Assembly: GCA_023846275.1 (NCBI GenBank)
Contig: CM043877.1
Span: 16,784,607 to 16,848,606, forward strand
Reading direction: 5' to 3'
DNA length: 64,000 nt
From: Vanilla planifolia
Taxonomy: Eukaryota > Streptophyta > Magnoliopsida > Asparagales > Orchidaceae
In this document: positions 60,700-64,000 of the stretch, one piece after another
How positions within the stretch are numbered: position 1 is the first letter of the stretch
Layout of the letters: each line of letters begins with the position of its first letter
Position numbers and translations under genes: made by a program
The notes under the pieces: model-generated
What the model was told of the DNA's origin: nothing
What the model saw: the letters and a program-made list of their open reading frames with translations, nothing else
Databases searched by the model: none

Positions 60700-61539
60700 T
60701 CACGGACTTGACTTTTACAATACTTTGCGATATGGCCGTACTTACATTTATTGCACCGCATCTTTGTCTAACATTTTGACGTGCTATGGTTCGACTTTTT
60801 GCATATGTCGCACCATAAATTTGAATTACTCGAGCTTAATTCTCTTTCACTTTGGCCTCGTTGCTTTGGTACATCCTGTCTGCATTTTCTTTGAAAATTT
60901 CTTCGATCTTTCGAGAACTTTTGAGCTTTGAAACTGGTAGCAATAGCACTCTCAGTTGAGTTGCTTCCAAACTGTAATTTCCTTGCCTCTAGACTCTTCA
61001 ATTGTAGCAACAATATACTCGTACCTTTCTGGTAGACTAATCAAAATTTTCTCCACCACCTTTTGATCGAAGATATCTTCACCGTAGGTACACATCTGGT
61101 TCACAATCTTAATTACCTTTGAGAAATACTCTTTTATTTTCTCTGATTCTTTCATTTGCAAGTTCTGGAATTACCTTAATAAAGTTTGCAAATTTACAGC
61201 GATCACTTTTGTCGATCCTTGAAACTCCTCTTTCAATATATCCCACACTTCTTTCAATTTAGTTGCACCAATTATACGTGGAAACAGGCTCTCTGCAATA
61301 CCTTGTTGGATTAAAAATAGAGCCTTTACATCCCTCGTCTGATCATCTTTCTGCTTCTTTGACTGCTCTGATGTTAACTGTTGGCCAACAGCATGTTGAG
61401 TATCACCGTTCTCAACTATGTCTCACAAACCTTGCGAAAGTAGCAACGTCTTTATTTTTATTTTCCACACATCATAATTTTCTCCCGCAAATACAGGAAC
61501 CATTGACTGCACCATACCTGCGCCAACACTTGAAGCCAT
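60700..61539 (-). pseudogene. Copia gag of the one-LTR element
   Basis: The start ATG at 61539 reads MASSVGAGMVQSMVPVFAGE. AFRGLYW-type words follow as ENYDVWKIKIKTLL, then VKALFLIQQGIAESLFPRI and KLKEVWDILKEEF, typical of the copia gag (UBN2-like) fold. YFSKVIKIVNQM and KILISLPERYEYIVATIEES (61161-60952) follow. An intact zinc knuckle CDICKKSNHSTSKC (C-x2-C-x4-H-x4-C) lies near 60770-60815, with a second, weaker one, CNKCKYGHIAKYC, after a stop. At least three stops or shifts break the frame. The distance from PBS to ATG is about 70 bp. Confidence 0.87.
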
Positions 61540-61607
61540 CAAGCCGGATGCTTCTTCAAGCTTTTAACTTTAATCTGCTACTTTGCTAACGCCTGCACTC
61601 GAACAAA

Positions 61608-61619
61608 GCTCTGATACCA
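61608..61619 (-). other. Primer-binding site, initiator tRNA-Met type
   Basis: TGGTATCAGAGC on the minus strand, two bases after the LTR end (CCTAACA). It is an exact match to the complement of the plant initiator tRNA-Met 3' end. Confidence 0.93.
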
Positions 61620-61621
61620 AT

Positions 61622-62021
61622 TGTTAGGACTTAAAAGAAGTTAATTTAATTTGAGAGATACAAGAAGTTTGGCAACAAATGATTGAGGAACGACAAAGTT
61701 AAGTAATAAGATCTTATATTACTCAAAAAAAACATGGGTACACGGGATACATCAAATTTCTACACACTACACAAGCTATAAGCTCATAACACCTATTTAT
61801 ACAAGTTGTTGTCGACTTAAGCTAATCTAGAATACACTATTTCACAACTAATGAACAACTAAGTTATAGCTGGATTGTCTTTGACCACCGCCTCACATAA
61901 TTACAATATTTGACAACTAATTAACAACTAAATTACAACTAGCTCTTGACTATTTAATTATTACAATATTTATTCTATTGTTAAACCGATATTTATAGAA
62001 AAAATGAATTAATATTGAACA
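61622..62021 (-). repeat. 5' LTR (400 bp) of the one-LTR copia element
   Basis: The plus strand starts TGTTAGGAC and ends ATTGAACA, so the minus strand reads TGTTCAAT...CCTAACA, with canonical TG...CA ends. The inner border is fixed by the PBS and the outer border by the start of the 297-bp repeat. No second copy of this LTR occurs in the window. Confidence 0.9.
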
Positions 62022-62318
62022 GACTTGATAATAATAAATGAATAATGGTTCAAGAGAGCTAACTATCCAATTTAGATTTTAATCAATATTTAAAATACTA
62101 AATTTAATTTAAAATTTACCAACGAAAGATAGCATGATTTGTACAATATAAATACTATCGTCTTTAGATGAACATTGAATGACTTTAAATGAGTAGACGT
62201 ACAAAGATCACATACTCATTACACTCTTAAAATATATGATTGCTGAAGTGCAACTAAAGTAAATTTGAGTTCATCATTAACCAAACCCTAATTGTGATTG
62301 CAACATTGAAATTTTGAA
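62022..62318. repeat. 297-bp direct repeat, right copy
   Basis: Partner of 57740-58036, starting at the base after the LTR. The host sequence continues to the right (aatcatgaatgccaagccc). Substitutions relative to the left copy are scattered, as expected for independent drift since duplication. Confidence 0.94.
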
Positions 62319-63440
62319 AATCATGAATGCCAAGCCCAAAAGCATTACAATAACCCCTTTGAATGAATTGCTTGTCAAAGCAAACTAAACAAGCTATGAT
62401 TAAATTATTTAAGATAAATGACATAGATTTCTCTAATTTGATCATATACATTTTTCATGTGTCTAAAATAGTCAAAAAAAGTTCAAATAGATATTTCACA
62501 CTTCTAAAATTGTCAAATAAATCATACTTTCATTAATATACTAATTAAATTTCTAACTCTTTTTTTATGTAAACCATCTTTCAAAAATAGTTATATAGGT
62601 TTTCATTGTTTGTATAATTATGCTAGTAAGTTCAAATAGTGAAGGATAATTTAGGAACAAAAAAATTAGAAACTCAACTATTGTTAAATTAACAAAATTA
62701 TAAAAATTTATTGAACTATGTTGGAAACATAAATGACCTACATATAGGAACAAACTTGAATAATGAAGTTAAACAGATAGTGAACCCAAAAACAAGAACA
62801 AGTGATGATTATTACTGACCTGCTTGCCAGCCAAACATGCTCAGTATTGAATTATAGATTCCTTTCTTCTATCTAAAGCTAACAGCTGATGCTTTGTAGT
62901 AAACTGGATGATCTCCAGTTCCTAGGTAATATTGGCTCTGACCATTGTTTTATTTGTTCTAGGTTGTATAAACAACAACAGATATTGCTCAACTATGCTA
63001 CTGTATAAGCATATATTTGTTTTACTTTTTTGGTATACGATGAAAATTTTATAAAAACCACTACAGAAACATTCACCGTTTTATGAATAATAGAGGAGTT
63101 TGTGAAATATTTGGATGTTTTGTTGTATCAGGAATGAAAAAAAAATAATCTACATCACTTTCAAAGAAAAAACTAATGCCAAATTGGTTGTCCCTTTCTC
63201 CTCTTTAACACAAACATCAAGCAGTTAGCTTCAATCTGGCTGAGCCATCCAAAAGAATTGCATCATGAGCACTTTGTGAGCTTATCTACAAGCATTTTCA
63301 GAAGACCTCTAACCAGTGTATCTATTCATAGAACTCTAACAAGGGAAAAAATAAACTAAGAACAAGCATGGTAAGTGAAATAGAGGGTTAATTCTAACCT
63401 GAGTTGAAAGGTAACCTTGATGTTTGACGCATCGACTTCG
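62319..63440. other. AT-rich intergenic or intronic sequence, no gene
   Basis: No domain-bearing frame or RNA gene was seen. The sequence could be an intron or upstream DNA of a gene whose first exon lies at 63.5-63.7 kb, but no splice-consistent exon was found. Confidence 0.4.
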
Positions 63441-63513
63441 CTTCCGTCTTGAGTCTATCTTTCCCACGGTGTACCGCACCACGGCACCTGGACTGAATCA
63501 AAAGCCCTCTTAT

Positions 63514-63738
63514 TCATCGGAATCTTTCCCTTTCCAACAGTGAAAGCACCAATCCACCGAAAAAAGAATGCTCCAATCCGGCAATCTGAGAAGAGCAAGA
63601 AACGACGTCACACGGCTCAGTGGCAATCTCCAAGGAAGAGGCAGCAACGCCATGGGACCTGACCCTCCTCCGGCCAACCCTATCCAAATCCTCCTTCTGG
63701 ATCTCGGGAGCTGCGGTCCGCCTTTTTCTTCCCTCCAT
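63514..63738 (-). CDS. Possible first exon of an unidentified gene (hypothetical)
   Basis: A GC-rich patch (63400-63770) in AT-rich DNA has a minus-strand frame of 74 codons starting MEGRKRRTAAPEIQKEDLDR and continuing VGRRRVRSHGVAASSLE. It is Arg/Lys-rich at the start, which could suit a nuclear or organelle-targeted N-terminus. The plus strand is also open here. A GTGTGACG donor-like site lies about 120 bases in. No downstream exon could be joined, and no family is recognised. The composition is like that of the lipoxygenase exons, which is the main reason to list it. Confidence 0.25.
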   Translation of the reverse strand: MEGRKRRTAAPEIQKEDLDRVGRRRVRSHGVAASSLEIATEPCDVVSCSSQIAGLEHSFFGGLVLSLLERERFR

Positions 63739-63779
63739 GGAGCAGCGAGGCTCGCCCAGATAAGATTTATTCGCTAAGA

Positions 63780-64000
63780 AAACTAATTCTTTTAAGAATT
63801 TTTATTGGGAATTTATTGATTTTTTTATAAACCCATATTTCCATTAAACAAATATATAACCAACAAATCAGAGTAGATATTTCATTTGATGCACTTATTT
63901 TTGTTAAATTAAAAATATATATTATATATAATCCAATAAAATCGCTGATTGAATTTAAAACTATTATTATAAAAATATTAAGTATTAAAACAATTTTAAA
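63780..64000. other. AT-rich end of window
   Basis: Very AT-rich, no feature recognised. If the 63.5-kb patch is a first exon, its promoter would be here, but no clear TATA at the right spacing stands out. Confidence 0.3.

Larger units (their letters stand above)
58037..62021 (-). mobile_element. One-LTR Ty1/copia element with folded-back RT end
   Basis: Read on the minus strand: LTR 62021-61622, PBS 61619-61608, gag 61539-60700, protease region about 60600-60700, gag-pre-integrase about 60050-60250, integrase about 59980-59474, linker and RT to 58390. There is then a 42-bp spacer and an inverted copy of the RT segment on the plus strand (58066-58347). The 3' half of RT, RNase H, PPT and 3' LTR are missing. 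The element sits exactly between the two 297-bp direct repeats: its LTR terminus (TTGAACA) abuts the right copy, and the fold-back end abuts the left copy. In-frame stops and small deletions are present, so no full polyprotein can be made. Confidence 0.9.

Noticed and set aside
57740..62318. The 297-bp repeats as the LTRs of the copia element
   Set aside because: They lack TG...CA ends. A separate 400-bp LTR with canonical ends and an adjacent PBS lies inside the right copy, and host-like sequence continues outside both copies.

Overview
This window is nuclear DNA from a flowering plant. It is strongly AT-rich and crowded with decayed LTR retrotransposons and long (TA)n microsatellites, and it holds one clearly intact protein-coding gene. 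The GC-rich exons of that gene, set in very AT-rich flanks, together with its type of lipoxygenase, lean towards a monocot. The species cannot be named from sequence alone.

The gene is a type-1 (9-LOX-like) lipoxygenase on the minus strand, 17432-20636. It has nine exons, eight introns of only 69-89 bp, 860 codons, all five iron ligands, a TATA box and a candidate poly(A) signal. No other complete host gene could be supported. A few short GC-rich or exon-like pieces (about 7.0, 42.4, 56.7-57.4 and 63.5 kb) may be parts of genes or of gene debris.

Layout: 0-0.5 kb, small decayed tandem repeats. 0.8-2.1 kb, Ty3/gypsy protease-RT relic (+). 3.0-5.5 kb, Ty1/copia integrase-RT-RNase H relic (+), split by a (TA)43 tract. 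10.1-10.8 kb, gypsy gag-protease relic (+). 11.1-11.5 kb, a 49-bp minisatellite. 14.1-16.8 kb, copia relic (-). 17.4-20.7 kb, lipoxygenase. 20.7-25.9 kb, AT-rich sequence with little to read. 25.9-27.6 kb, a solo LTR with perfect 5-bp target duplications. 28.1-28.3 kb, gypsy integrase tail (-). 31 kb, 318-bp tandem duplication. 35.4 and 41.7 kb, a pair of duplicated segments, one carrying (TA)70. 35.9-36.9 kb, gypsy gag relic (-). 42.8-44.0 kb, gypsy RNase H/integrase relic (-). 44-47.3 kb, a diverged 1-kb direct repeat pair. 47.5-53.3 kb, a copia-type element with LTRs, PBS, PPT and a long gag but with most of pol deleted. 54.0-55.8 kb, an LTR of the same family in the opposite orientation, flanked by 190-bp direct repeats. 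57.7-62.3 kb, a one-LTR copia element with a folded-back RT end, flanked by 297-bp direct repeats. 63.4-63.8 kb, a GC-rich possible first exon (-).

The most unusual signal is the last two insertions. Both are incomplete or single-LTR retroelement pieces bordered by direct host duplications of 190 and 297 bp instead of the normal 5 bp. The second also has an inverted (fold-back) copy of its RT region at the end that lacks an LTR. This looks like capture of aberrant cDNA or LTR fragments during repair of widely staggered DNA breaks, rather than integrase-mediated insertion. The solo LTR at 25.9 kb, from the same family as the first of these, has an ordinary 5-bp duplication and serves as an internal control.
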